Shown one piece after another: positions 36,701 to 48,575 of a stretch of DNA of 64,000 nucleotides (positions are counted from its first letter, which is position 1; every line of letters begins with the position of its first letter). The DNA is from Pocillopora verrucosa. Taxonomy: Eukaryota; Cnidaria; Anthozoa; Scleractinia; Pocilloporidae. The position numbers and the translations under genes are program-made. The stretch spans positions 26,884,556-26,948,555 of the forward strand of contig NC_089312.1 of NCBI RefSeq assembly GCF_036669915.1. Direction: 5' to 3'. The notes beneath the pieces were generated by a model, which did not search any database, was not told the origin of the DNA, and saw only the letters and a list, made by a program, of their open reading frames with translations.

Positions 36701-36896
36701 TGGCGATCAACTGGCCATTGTGTCACTAGGAACTCCGGAGCACGTGGACAGAAAATCCAGACTCAGTCGTAAACGACAGTCAAGTAACCAAAGCGTTTAT
36801 TCTATAGACTTCGATGCGATGGTAGGGAGCTCAAGCATGTCACCAGTGAAAGACAACGGCTTTGGAAATGGAAAACAATTAGGAACTGTAGTGTGA
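33726..36896 (+). CDS. CD20/MS4A-like four-pass membrane protein 1
   Basis: Five exons, 33726-33887, 35476-35532, 35713-35824, 36182-36306 and 36699-36896, join in phases 0, 0, 1 and 0, giving 217 residues. A weaker donor at 35809 would shorten exon 3 by five codons. Four hydrophobic segments follow the MS4A plan: TM1 in exon 1 (GISQIVLGFCVFALSFVL), TM2 is all of exon 2 (IVVAGSFGIFGGISGKFIA), TM3 in exon 3 (SCILGAIVAACVGITL), TM4 in exon 4 (ILMIALISILILESAISLSG). Exon 5 is a 65-residue cytosolic serine-rich tail. MS4A proteins oligomerise in membranes and modulate signalling; ligand and tissue are unknown here. Intron 1 is 1.6 kb. An AATAAA lies at 37385-37390. Confidence 0.78.
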
Positions 36897-38692
36897 TGCT
36901 TTAGAAGCTTGTTGTCTCAGCAAATTTAAAAACTCTTCATACCTCAGCACCTCATCCGCATATTAATTAAGTTTTACTCTAGGTTATAGAGCAGAATGTA
37001 CCAACACGTTGACAGGATCCGACCCAGTATGGGGCCCTTCACCAGCCGGGTTGGAATCAAAGGATACCTTCGCCTCTTAATAAGCACCTTGGAGGTACTT
37101 TGCTGATTTGAAAACTGACGAAAAGGCAAGGGAGAGTTCATTCAAGAAATAAGGAAGGTGCTTTTTAAGGTTTCCCCGGATCTTGGCTAGATGTTATCAT
37201 TTTGAGAGTTGTAGGACAGCATTCGCGCATAAAGACAACACGAAGCTCATCCTAAAGTTTTAACAGCGGTACTTTTCAGCTGCTCTTTTTATTCGTGATC
37301 AGTTTCCCCAAACTTAACCCGTTGACAGACTGAAAGAAGGCTTTAAGTGTGACATATGTGTGCAAGATTGGACGAACGTGGCTGAATAAACACAATCAAA
37401 ACACATGTCCTATAATGTCTTATTGCGTCCATGAAAACGAGCAGAAAGAGGGGCGCCTATTCAAGACGTCAGAGGGGGGAATTCAGATTTTGATCAAAAC
37501 GGGATTCGAAGATTTAGGGATTATCAAGCTATTCGTGCGAAAACTCAATGATAGTTTTTCTAAATCCGTTGGAATTAGCAAGTACATCTACGACTCCCCT
37601 TAGCTACACCTTAGTTTATCTAGCTAATTACACATTTTTTTTTAAATTACAAAGATCCCCAAAAACACCTCTGTGGAAAATCATTAAGATTTTTCAGTTG
37701 AAAGAGCGTAATTTCGTAATCATACGTCCCACTGATTTCTTACGCTTTTGGGGGGAAATCCCGAGCATTTTACATTTAGCTGAAAGGATCAAGGATCTGT
37801 ACCTGTCTATTTATTCTTCTCCGTCCTTGCGCACAGACATTGGCACCGTTCATTTTTTTGGCTAATCAATACTCAAAATAATTCCGCCTCTCACATCTAC
37901 AACTACATAAGAGAAAAGTAACCAATTTGTGGTTTCCTAGGTATCTAAATTGTAGACGTGTTTGGGTTTTCCGAGCGTGAGAACTCTTCCTACGCTTCCT
38001 GTTTTTTTAAAACAATGCGTGAAAACAAACTGGCTATGTGATCAACCAAAAAAGTACACAGCTGATGTTATTCGAATGGTAAGACCACAAAATTGAACTG
38101 GAAACCCAAACAGGAACACTCGTGTGGATGAGGTCCAAGGTCAGTGTCAATTTCGAAGACATGCTCACTAAAAAAAATGGCACTCCGACTCTAAGTCAAA
38201 ACAGTTAAAATCAAGGAACTCCTTATAAGGGTTTAACTTTGAATAGCCTTGGACTTAATTCATGAGATGAAAAATGAGAGACCTTGAACTTAAGTTATAA
38301 AAACTCATTACAACAATACTTAACGTAGGCTGCTAATTTATGAACGAATAGTTTGCCATTGTCTATTTAAAGCTTTGAATTGTGTACGTCCTTTTAACGA
38401 CGACATCAGAAATTTATTCGCATAACCATTTACAGGAATGGTTGCATAAGCAATAAAATGGGTGTAAAAAAATTGATGATGGCAAGAATGCTTATGAATG
38501 CTGAAGAGATGAAAAAAATGGAGTATATAATCATCTTATATCGAAACGTGCTAAAAGTCTTTCTGCGCCCTGTGTTTCCTGACGAAACGTTAGCGAAGTG
38601 ACTTTTATTGACCTAAGCGAGCGAGCTCATAGCCTCTACATCATGTATTCGATTTGTGCGTTGTACAAAAGTTTGGCAATTTACACACCCTT
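36897..38692. other. convergent intergenic region between the CD20-like genes
   Basis: Holds the 3' untranslated regions of both genes: AATAAA on plus at 37385-37390 and on minus at 38604-38609. Frames at 37349-37603 and 37548-37865 show no family or splice logic. Confidence 0.5.
38604..38609 (-). other. possible polyadenylation signal of CD20-like 2
   Basis: AATAAA on the minus strand, 84 bases past the stop codon. Confidence 0.4.
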
Positions 38693-41600
38693 TTATGCAG
38701 ACGAGCTATCTGTCGTGTTCGATATACCTTTCACTACTCTGCCACTGGCCAATGGCACGTGACTTTGTCCAAACCGTGTCGTTGGTGCTCTGGAAACTTG
38801 ATTCATGTTTTGCTGCTGACATATGTGCCTACTGTACCTCATGAGGTCACGGGAAGGTCTGTGTTCGAAAGGCTGTCTGCGATTCACGTCTCTGTCTGTG
38901 AGTTGCGCATCGCCATGTTTATATTTGTTATGAGGTGGTCGGAGATTCTTGGGTTGGGATTCACCTTTGCGAGGTTCACTTGACTCTCGATTGCCATGGT
39001 CAGGTTGTTTGTAACTGGGAGGAAGTCGCGTATTGTCATGAGAGTTCTTATGGTAAAGTGCTCGGTGATTCTGCGGTCTAGGATCAGTTTTAGATGGCTG
39101 ATTTTCTGCCCAATTGTTACCTAACGACTGCTTGTGGATGGGCGGAAGTCGTTTAGCGCCATGTGAGTTTTTCTGGTGAAGTGGACCCAGATTCTGCGGC
39201 GGTTTAGACTGAGCACTAGGTTTAGGAATTCCTACCTGATCACCCCGGTAAGGTGGTCGCTGATTGGGCGGAAGTCGCATATCGTCATGCGGCTTCTTAT
39301 GGTGAAGAAATCGGTGATTCCGCACTTTATTTTGAGACGGATTAGTTGTTACCAGATCACTACCGTACGGTTTTCTGAGATTGGGTGGAAGACGCTGATC
39401 ACCATGTGAGTTTTTAAAGTTTGCTAGTCGTTGATTCTCTGGTTTAGGCTCAGTTTTACATGGATGATTTGCAGCTCTATCAAAAAATTGTTGATGCTGA
39501 TGTTCTACTTGGTCTTCATTTGTTGTCTTAGTCGGAGATAGTTCGGGTTCAAAGGCTGGATTATTTGCTTCCTTTGGAATAGTGGAAATAAAAAATAGAA
39601 AAACAACGTTAAAAATGTTAAAAAGAAGAAGTTAATGGTCGTGTCGTAGGGATAGATCAGCGGGTAGAGATGTATCAATCTCTAAAATTTTTTTTACCTC
39701 AGAAAAATCAAGTTAATTGAGAAGGAGACTCCATAGAGAAGAGAACATATCAAAGCTTTTATGGTAATTAGATGTTTACCGTTACTTACCTGGACTTCAT
39801 TGACGTTATACGCAGATATTTGCCTGATGACGGCATAGGATAAAATTCCCAAAGGAGCCAACGTAATCGCTATAACAGATAGTCCTGACATAGCAACAGT
39901 TGTAGCGTATCTGTGGCAGTAATCTGAAACAGGACATACGCATCATATGATTATTGTTCGTGCTTAAACGATATTTAACGATATCAGAGCTGCGTATTTA
40001 ACATTCATAGACAGAGAAGGCGATAGAAGAGTTTAATAAGTAATGAGCAGCAAAGTAACGTCTAGTGCCGGAGGAGGAACAGAGACACAAAGACTCAGTT
40101 TTAACTTAGGCAAGAAAAGTTTTGCCACGTTTTTACACTTCCATGTTCCAGTCGACATCGCCGCCCTAGTCTTATCACTGGTTTGCTTATCAGCCCTTCC
40201 CTTATAAGGAAACCACCTATAGCTCCTCCACCACAAGTAATATGCGGTGTCAGTCCGGTTTTTAGATTACATAAACGCAACGTACAACAAGAATGAAGTA
40301 AGCTTACAAGATCCCTGGTAGTTGGAAAGACATTTAGCCTTATGAATATTTCTTGATTTAACCTCTCTCCCCATGAAAAGGAACATAAGATGAAGACCAA
40401 AGACTCCTGTAACCAAACAAAGACCCATGTGCAGCGAAATCTGTGGAAAGAAGGACAGTAGGGTTGCATACGTACGTATTATCTTTGCTTCTTCCCTCTT
40501 TCATTGCAATTATGACACAAGTCAATGAAGAAAAAAAAAAAGGAAAGCGAACGCGTAAACCAGTCAAGTGATATTGGCTACATAAACATTGATAAACACG
40601 TCGGATTTAAGTCATGCAAGCGGTAATAAGGTCGGGGGACGGGGGGGGAAGGGCAGCGAGTATCGGGCTGCGGGGTTATGATTCCGGAATGGGTTCCTAT
40701 TGGTCATTTTCCTCTTCGAGGACTTAAACACTAGGCCCCAGTTGTTGTAAGGTCGGATAACGCTATCCACTGCTAAGATAAATCTCTATCCGGTAGATAA
40801 CGTTATACGTTTCACCATCACTTATCCGCTGGATAGCGATTTATCCGTTGGATATTGCTATCCGCCCTATATACAACTGGGCCCTTCAGATTACAGAAAC
40901 GATCCGACCTGGGTTTCACTATAGGCTTGTATATTTTACACACTCAAACTCTATCTATTGAAGCATCTATCAACCAGGCTAAAATGGCTGATTCTTTTTA
41001 TTTATGGGTAATTTCTTATGGAAATTTCTTGGTTGTTAATTTGAAGGGAAATGGGTTGCCGCCATGAATTCTTAATGCAAAGGTGCAGCTCAGTTTCTGA
41101 AATCGTGACCCTAATTTCAAATCATAGCGTGCCGTATTCTGTATCAGTTTTTAGAGAGCTGGTACTTGAAATTTTAATGGATATGCAAAACCATTAAGCT
41201 TTGTAGAACTGAGAAATAAAGCCTCGCATCAGTGGCAAAGTCATGAATTCATTCAAACATTCAGCTCGAATGTTTTATGTTCGTTGCTGCTCTTTCTCTT
41301 TTAATTCATTAGGAGTTGTTTAAACTCACTCGTGGTCCCATTAAAAAATTTAATTTAAGCCGCACTATCATCGTCAAACCTACACGCGTTTTCAGACCGA
41401 AACGGCTTACAAATTGTGCTCTTTGGGCGGAGCATTCCCAAGAAGCTCATGAAGGAAAGGTCTCCACTCCCTTCGAATTCCCTGCCGGGCACTTCGGTTG
41501 GAACTGAATTACCAAGAAATTCTTTTTCGATAGAATACAAAACATGTTTACGTACCAGCCAACGTTTCCTCATTCGTCCTCCCACCATACCTGAAAGCCC

Positions 41601-42485
41601 TGCAGTTAACATCTAGATAAGAGAGAAAAAAAGAAAGAAAAATTACAGAATATTTTTGTCCCCATGCATCCCACACTCCACTCCTTTGATTTATCGTACT
41701 TTATTATTTTCTTGTCTTTACTGCCTCTTTCAGGAAACAGGAATGTGCACATCTCGTGACGTTGTGTTTTTATTACATTTCATTTTTTCTTTCACTTGTC
41801 TTTGCAGTCTTCCATTATTCTTTATAATTCTATGGATTCCATTTCCACTCAGCAGGTGAAATTTCACTGAAAGGCTTTGGTAAAATCTCTTGAAATTTCA
41901 ATCAAAAGATGGGAAATATTTCGCGTTAGTTAATTCGAATTTAATTTTTGCTCTAGTGACCTAATATCACATTCGATGAGAAACATAAGTTTTAACTCTT
42001 ATGTGATCATTTATTTGTTTCTCACGGAAGCTCTTAAATTCAGCTTGCTGATTTCTGAGTCTAAAAGAGACTTACTGGTACGATAGAACTTTCGTTGATT
42101 TCTTAAGTACTAATCTGTCCAAGAATCGATCAATTTAAAGAAAATTCTTCCATGAAACGTCATTGACGTTTTAAACCTGACAATGGTTTTAATACAATTT
42201 ATTCTTTATAATTACGGTGCACAAAGGATTTGACAAACACGTTTGTTATTGATTTGTTGTTGTACTTACTGGTATTGCAGCTATCATCGGAGGAAGACTA
42301 GGACTGTCCTTGTATTCTGACAGTTTCATCGCTGCACCAAAAGTTGACAATCCTAACACAAACCCAAGCAGTCCCGATGACAGAGGAAAGCGCCATGCAT
42401 TTTCACCTCTCACACAAGACAGTTCGCTCCCCGAACACATTTTTCTACAGCTCTTAATAAAGCCGAGAGACGTTTTCGGTTTCAA
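38693..42485 (-). CDS. CD20/MS4A-like four-pass membrane protein 2 with long repeat tail
   Basis: Five minus-strand exons, 42485-42270, 41612-41556, 40440-40308, 39923-39790 and 39571-38693, give 472 residues. Exon number, intron phases (0,0,1,0) and the 57-base exon 2 equal those of the gene at 33726, so the two are paralogues. TM1 is in exon 1 (PLSSGLLGFVLGLSTFGAAM), TM2 in exon 2 (MLTAGLSGMVGG), TM3 in exon 3 (LCLVTGVFGLHLMFLFM), TM4 in exon 4 (MSGLSVIAITLAPLGILSYA). The last exon encodes a 292-residue hydrophilic tail with about five repeats of some 40 residues containing NSHGxxRLPP and PxNxR motifs. Exon 2 is more basic than in the paralogue (RMRKRW). No known function for such a tail. 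The exon 3 boundary was chosen by phase and is the least certain. Confidence 0.75.
38850..39450 (-). repeat. coding tandem repeat, about 120-bp unit, five copies
   Basis: Within the last exon of CD20-like 2. Each unit encodes about 40 residues around a core such as KNSHGAKRLPP, KNSHDNTRLPP, KKPHDDMRLPP or KNSHGDQRLPP, followed by a basic, proline- and glutamine-rich spacer. The fifth, most C-terminal unit is degenerate. Similarity is visible at DNA level, indicating expansion by unequal exchange. Confidence 0.85.
40734..40883. mobile_element. palindromic MITE, 150 bp
   Basis: Begins GGCCCCAGTTGTTGTAAGGT and ends CCCTATATACAACTGGGCC, with further inner inverted matches (CGGATAACGCTATCC against GGATATTGCTATCCG). 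Lies in an intron of CD20-like 2 (between exons 2 and 3). No frame. Confidence 0.8.
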
Positions 42486-44510
42486 TGGCGAAATTTCTCT
42501 ATCGTATTTCCCAGATATTACATGCTATCGAGTTTCAGGAGCTTGAAATGGCAGCGAGCATTTTCGTCGAGCACATATCACGACTGTCAAAATCTCACAT
42601 ATATGGCAACCGTCACCATCAAAAGTCACATATCAAGCCAAATATCTTGTTGATCTCGTATCGAAGTCAACATTTGGCGCTAATCAGCAAATTTGTCAAA
42701 TCACTTCTCATCTCCAAAAAAAAAAAGTCATAAAATCAGTTGTGGTTAGATTCAACCACTTACAGATGGGCTTCGTTACGTATACATTTCTGACCATTTT
42801 TCTGGGAAGGGAATTGACACGTTATGTTTCCCTAATATCCCAGGAATAACAAATGATCCTTAATTATGAAATGTTAGCGATCGCCACTTCATAAGTCAAG
42901 GGCAAAAACATTTTTGTGTTGATAAAGGTCTTTGTCGTACCGATGTTAGATGCAGGACCACAGGATAACGTATCACGTGACATGCATATTGCTCAAGAAT
43001 GTAATGGCCGTCTAAACTTGGGAAAAATCCGTACAAACACTCGACATTTTTGCAGAGATCATCAAATTCGAATCTTCTATCAATTTTTTCTGCTGTTTAA
43101 TTTTTCAATTCATTCCTGTTCACCAGTCCTTAAGCTAAAAAGAACCGTTTCCGTAAAGATAAGATTTCAAGTTTGAGGAAGCGGAAGTGATATTTTTATA
43201 ACAAAAAACGTTCGCACGTATTCACTCTGTCCACAACTCTTTGACCTCTTACTCCTCAAGATTTGATTGTAGATTTTTTCTTTCCAGCTACTCTACACTT
43301 AATTGTGTTTCAGCATAGAGAATTTCACGTTACATTACGACAAGAACTCTGAGAACTCTTCGTTCGTGTTTAGGATGTAAAAATGGCTCACACGGATTGC
43401 AAATAACGTTCTTAAAATGTAGGCTTAATTCTTCAAAAGGAACAAACCACGAAAGAGCAGGAACCTTAGAACGACGGTGGAACCTCTTATGGTAAAAGAA
43501 AATAATTCTGATGATAACATGCAATTATCACAAAGGTGAGTGCAAACGTCCTGTTCTGATAAAACTGCTCGATATCTATTGAAAAAGTGGACTTCATCCA
43601 CAAGCAAACACTGCATAATCAAATCAGGTTTTTTTATTTATATATTCATTTCACAAATAGAAACAGCCCAATTCTTTATTTCCTTGAGAACAAAAACCAC
43701 TAGGATAAGGTTTGAAACTTCCAATTGATTGAAGTTGAACTATAAATATATCCTTGATTGATGAGATAATTTAATTAATTTAACTAATAAAAGGTTTCGC
43801 TTAATTCTTTGTTATGGTAACTTAAACACTCTGTTTTAGCCAAACAGGCAGACAGACAGGCCCTGAACAAACTGTCAAGATGAAGAAAATCCATCGTTAA
43901 TTAATCCCGTTTTAAATGGGCTGAACTGGTCACATAGTTAAACACATAATATTTTTTCCTAATACATATTGTGCACCAAAATAATAATGGTAACTACTAC
44001 TTGGTACATCTCAAGATTATAATACAACATTTTTTGAGCTCAGTTCTATTTTGTAGATGGCTAAAGTTTTGAACAACAGTATAAGAATTCAATTTATTGA
44101 TATCTTTTTTCCTCGACCCTCAATCATTGGATGAACCTTATCAAGTGCACAGCGTACTTGTGCATGATAAGTTTCCATTCTTTTCTCATCAATGCAACCC
44201 AAAACATTCTCAGGTTTATGTATAATATTTTAGTGTTATTGTTCAAGCATAAATTAAAAACGTTTGCATATATGTTCAAAACTAGGCTACATGGCCGATA
44301 TATTTCATAGGGGATAGAAGCCAATGTGTGTTGGGGGGGGAGGGGAGGGGAGGGGGAGGGGGAAGAACCATAACACATTTAGCAACTGGAACTGCATTTA
44401 ACCCTTATGTACACTATCCCTTCCTTCCCCTTTGTACAGCGGCCATGCTCGCTAGCTACACCACTTGGTCATATGGCCTAAAACTACTCTTGGTAAATGA
44501 AGTTTATGAG
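42486..44510. other. intergenic between CD20-like 2 promoter and riboflavin kinase 3' end
   Basis: AT-rich. The left end should contain the CD20-like 2 promoter. A purine-rich G-run array lies at 44333-44362 and a minus-strand AATAAA for riboflavin kinase at 44093-44098. No exon recognised. Confidence 0.5.
44333..44362 (+). other. G-run array, potential G-quadruplex
   Basis: Five consecutive runs of four or more G separated by single A residues. It is about 150 bases past the riboflavin kinase stop and would be C-rich in that transcript. Confidence 0.6.
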
Positions 44511-47500
44511 CTATGTACAATCATCTGTTTTGTTGAAAAAGCTATGTGATGCATACTCTTTGTTTTCAGTCTTTTCAAGAGCTTGTTCAGCCTCCTTTAT
44601 ATCTGAATGAATGGCTTCTATGAGAGATTCTGAAACAGAAGTACAGCCATTAGTTCTTTTATCACAGAAGCTGAGTGTGGTTAACTCTGGTCACAGAATG
44701 CAGGAATCTAGGCATAACTTGTTCTGTAATTTCCGACTCATATCTCATGGATCTACCATGTATTCCTCCTCTCTGACAACCCAGGTTCTAGTCCTGGCTG
44801 GGGCAAGGCGTTGTGCCCTTGAGATGTGTGAGGAAAAAAAATGTGTGCTCTGCTTTTAGGCTTGGCTTAATCTATATATTATCTCAAGATCTACCACATA
44901 TTCCTTCACTCTGACACCAAGTACATGTATTTGATTGTCATGGGCTTCTTTCAAAAATCAAGCACTATTTGCTCCATTATACTTCAATATTTACTTTAAA
45001 ATTTAAACCAAACTCAAATGAAAAATATGCAACTGTATAAACTGTATATTATTTTCCTGCCACAAAGAACAACAAATTTGAATACTGCACTTATAAAAGA
45101 AGCAAATCTGGTCGACTTCAACAGCCTTCTTGAGACAGAGAAAATTAATTATTAAAAATAAGTGAAATAAATGTTTAGGAAACTATTTAAGCCCCCAGTG
45201 AAACAGTAAAAGTCATGCCCTGGTATGCTGGAAAACCCCAGTTGAATCAAAACACATGTTACAAGTTCAATATAGATCCTGAAAAAGGAAATTGAGTGCC
45301 TGGTGTGATAATGGCACAGTTGCACCTATCACTTGGGGGATCACACCTACAATAACATTTTAAAATGTTTTTATGCAGTTGGTAAACAATTTCTAGAATT
45401 TGATATGTGGGTGAGAAATAAAACAGCCCAGTGAACAAGGTGCTGTGAACATCAACACAGGTGTGGATCCTATATTTTTTTTCTTTCAATCTGATAAAAA
45501 ATGACACCAACAGACAAGTAAACAGAAATAGAGAAACAACACTGAAATGTAGAAGGCAGCAAAGGAAATGATAGAGGGATAAAAAAGAGTGAGGAAAGTG
45601 TTGTGCCCTTTCCTTTTCTATTCATAGGCATATAGCATAAGAACTGAGAAATGTGACTAATACCAACCTAATGAAGGATAATTTCTTTCTGGTCGAATAA
45701 ATCCAAGGATAACCACACTAAGCTCTGATCCATAGAAATCACTTTCAAAAGTATGAATTATATGAGTCTCCTGAAACCCAATATATTAACAAAGTTTACC
45801 TCTGATCATACACTAGAAATAAAAAAATTGCCCAAATATAATTTTCACAAATTATTTTTTAAAACAGTTAAGCATAGAGGGAGGATATTTGCCAGATAGG
45901 ACTGTTCAATATAAACGGCAAAATATATTTTACGGAGGGATGTTTCAAACTCCTTTGAGCTGCTATCAATGATCTGAATCCAAGGTATCCTTTTCTTTCT
46001 CTTACCATTGATTTTTTGGTGTTGTTGTAAAATGGATTCCAGCCTATACTCATCACCATCTTATACACAGGTCCTCTATCAACACTTGCCCAACCATAGT
46101 ATATTCCAGTACTTATTGTCTCTGGTAAATTATCCACCACACTTGTAGGGAAGTTTGCTGCAAATAAAGAAAAGATGGGTTATTTACCTGTGGGTTACTG
46201 CATGTATGCTAGGGTATCTTGGGGCCAACAGTCTATTATAACTCTCTGAAGCTCTATTAGTACTAAAAATGGCAGGTCAGCCTTTGAGCTAATCCAGAGA
46301 AGAAAGGATGATAGTACATTAATAGAACTTTTGACATTCCTGGATGAGCTTGAATATCAGCAAATCATCAGAGACATAAACCCTTTAACTCCCATGAGTG
46401 ACCAAGACAGAATTTCGCCTTACAAGTCGCAGACAAGTGATGAGAATAAAGAAAAATCTTAATGAGGGGATTATTAGTTGATTCAATACCAGATTCCTCA
46501 AACTAACATCGCAAGAACTATATGGCAGACAGTCAGGAGAATTACTAATGAGATCTTGGGAGCTAAAGGGTTAAAAGAAGAAGCATCAGATTCTTCTGGA
46601 TAAGGGATTACACATTTGACTAGCAAGTTCCATTAACCAGTTTCCTCAAAGGGAACTTTAAGTTAGTTTGGTTGTATTTTTAAGCAATGTACACTTGACA
46701 GCATAGATCCAAAAGCAAGTTGTCTTGATATGTAAGAAATTTCAACTCTGCATTAATAATCAGAAGCTGGTTCAATTTAAACCCAGTGTCCAAATAAATG
46801 GCACACTTGAATCCTTTTAAAAACAAATTCTAATGAATACTCTCTCCTTTCTAGTGTATGTTACCCACTTTACTGAATACTATGTGATAGTCTACTGTTC
46901 TCATATATAACTGATATCACTACAGCTGAAAGATTTTTATAACACATGGCTCACATGTGTCCTGTTTTGCAGAAAAAAAACCACAAAATCATTTTGACAT
47001 CCTATTCTTTTAAGAAAAATGGGAATTATATTATTAGCTCGATCGTAGGTCACCTTGACTAAACAGAAGAAAAATAAAGAAAGAGAGAGAAACGCCTACG
47101 TAATCGAACACTAAATGCGAATTACATTTTTCAGTGGACTCTGTCAGTGCTATGTCACTCGAGTATCTAAGTCCAGGTTATCGGTCAGAAGAAATAAATG
47201 AAAATAAAATGCAAATAAATACATGACACAGCAAAATTTGCGCGAGTCGCGCAAAGTTTCGCTTCAAATAGCACAGCATGATGACCACACAGAAATTTAA
47301 TCAACGGCCGAAACAGCATCGCGAAGAACTTCGATGAACACGACTTTTAGCGCTAGCTTAATCCACTTTCGGTCAATGTCAAATACGATTTCTCAGAACA
47401 AAATTGGCAACAAGTAAATCCGAACCGAATACGTAGATGTAATATTATTTTCACACTACGTGAAAAACGAACACTTGGATCCGCTTGAATCCAATTTCTT

Positions 47501-47614
47501 CCCACGACACTCACCGGTCGGAATTCCTAATTCTTTGCTTCCTCTGCCGAAACCTTTAACAACTTCTCCTCGACAAAAGTATGGCCAAAAGTTCGTAATG
47601 ATATCTGAAGGCAT
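44511..47614 (-). CDS. RFK: riboflavin kinase, canonical isoform (exon 1b)
   Basis: Exons 47614-47515, 46157-46006, 45770-45668 and 44629-44511 join in phase to 157 residues, the usual length of animal riboflavin kinase. The enzyme phosphorylates riboflavin with ATP to give FMN in the cytosol. Exon 1b encodes YFCRGEVVKGFGRGSKELGI, the nucleotide-binding start. The junction with exon 2 builds the PTAN motif (GIPT-ANFP), which holds Mg-ATP. Exon 2 continues with STGIYYGWASVDRG and SIGWNPFYNNTKKSME, and exon 3 with the flavin-site helix HIIHTFESDFYGSELSVV and the conserved glutamate. Exon 4 is the C-terminal helix (ESLIEAIHSDIKEAEQALEK). No catalytic residue is missing. A second, alternative first exon lies 560 bases upstream. 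Confidence 0.93.
46378..46574. mobile_element. MITE, TTAACCCTTTAACTCC family, copy D (inverted)
   Basis: Starts AAACCCTTTAACTCCCATGA and ends TCTTGGGAGCTAAAGGGTTAA. The interior is the reverse complement of copy B. Lies in the riboflavin kinase intron between exons 1 and 2. Confidence 0.85.
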
Positions 47615-48174
47615 TTTAGCCACCGTAAGAAGTAGGGGTGACTCTCAGCAACAGGATTTTTCAGATTGGATGTCGCTCTTCACGTGTTTGAAACCGCAGA
47701 CCATAAAAGATTGCGCAATAGCCAAACTTAGGTACCACGGAAGAGAGCCAGACTTGAGAAACCCTAACAGCATTGCTAAAATACCTCTCAAATTGTGACT
47801 GGGCTATACTACGTGATCTTTAGACCTTTTTTTTTAAATTAACACGTTCGAGTTTCCAATTTTATAAATCTAAGGCAAGCTGAATATTTATCTATCTCTG
47901 TTTCGGGTTGTCTCGAGACAACCGTAGTCTGACAATACCACTAGGGCTATCTAAGTATTCTCTGAGCTGCGATCAAGTTGCAAAAAAGTAATCATTTCAT
48001 GAAACCACCTCTGGTTATTTTCTGTTTATTTTCTAGCCTCAGACATTAAAGATAGCTCGCATCTTCACAAGCTTACATGTACACTTACATGATGGATCGT
48101 ATTTGTAAATTCGGCTCCGCACGGAATCAGTAAACATTAGAATAGTATAGAAAACCAGTTACGTTATGTCATAC

Positions 48175-48298
48175 CTGTAGGAATACCCAACTCTTTTCCA
48201 CCCCTCCTCATTCCTTTTACGACTGCAGCCCGAAGAAACAAAGGCAGAAATGGCAAAGCCGAATTACTAACTTGTCTTCCTTGCCGTGTGAGGACCAT
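48175..48298 (-). CDS. RFK: alternative first exon (1a) of riboflavin kinase
   Basis: A second exon encodes FLRAAVVKGMRRGGKELGIP then T and ends, like exon 1b, with one base of the next codon before a GT donor (gtatga). It can therefore splice to the exon at 46157 and yield a 165-residue protein with the PTAN motif restored. It differs in the glycine loop (GMRRGGK in place of GFGRGSK) and has a longer, uncharged leader (MVLTRQGRQVSNSALPFLPL). Translation might instead begin at an in-frame ATG at 48391, giving 196 residues. This is most simply a duplicated first exon with its own promoter; whether it is expressed is unknown. Confidence 0.75.
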
Positions 48299-48575
48299 TT
48301 CAGTCACGATCAGGCGTAAATTGTTGTTTTTGCTCACGTATTGTACTTCAGTCACGTATCCCCGTCGAGAGGACCATTTTCCGAATAGCAATCATTTGGG
48401 ATCACTCTCTAAGTCCCTTTCATAGGGGACCTAAAATGTGGGGTCTCAGGAGGACCTTATGTACCATGATCCTTAGGGACTTACTAGTTTCCAGACAACT
48501 TGGGTCCATTTACCTGCCAGGTGCCACAGCTGCAATTACTTTCAGTTTGCAATATTTTTCGCGAAGCTATTAAAA
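48299..48575. promoter_or_regulatory. divergent promoter region, RFK exon 1a / TDRKH
   Basis: 277 bases separate the start codons of alternative riboflavin kinase exon 1a and TDRKH. No core promoter motif is clear. The inner part has short inverted repeats (CTAAGTCCCTTT near 48409, CCTTAGGGACTTA near 48471). Confidence 0.45.

Noticed and set aside
38654-38983. 109-codon plus frame opposite the repeat tail of CD20-like 2
   Set aside because: Antisense shadow of a long coding exon that has clear internal protein repeats and correct phase.
40101-40469. 122-codon minus frame overlapping exon 3 of CD20-like 2
   Set aside because: The hydrophobic TM3 segment and correct phases occur in a different frame of the same bases.
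40620-40670. G-run near 40634 as a regulatory G-quadruplex
   Set aside because: Runs are irregular and not near any exon boundary or promoter that I can identify.
47460-47798. 112-codon plus-strand frame
   Set aside because: It is the complement of riboflavin kinase exon 1b, whose translation matches the conserved enzyme start.
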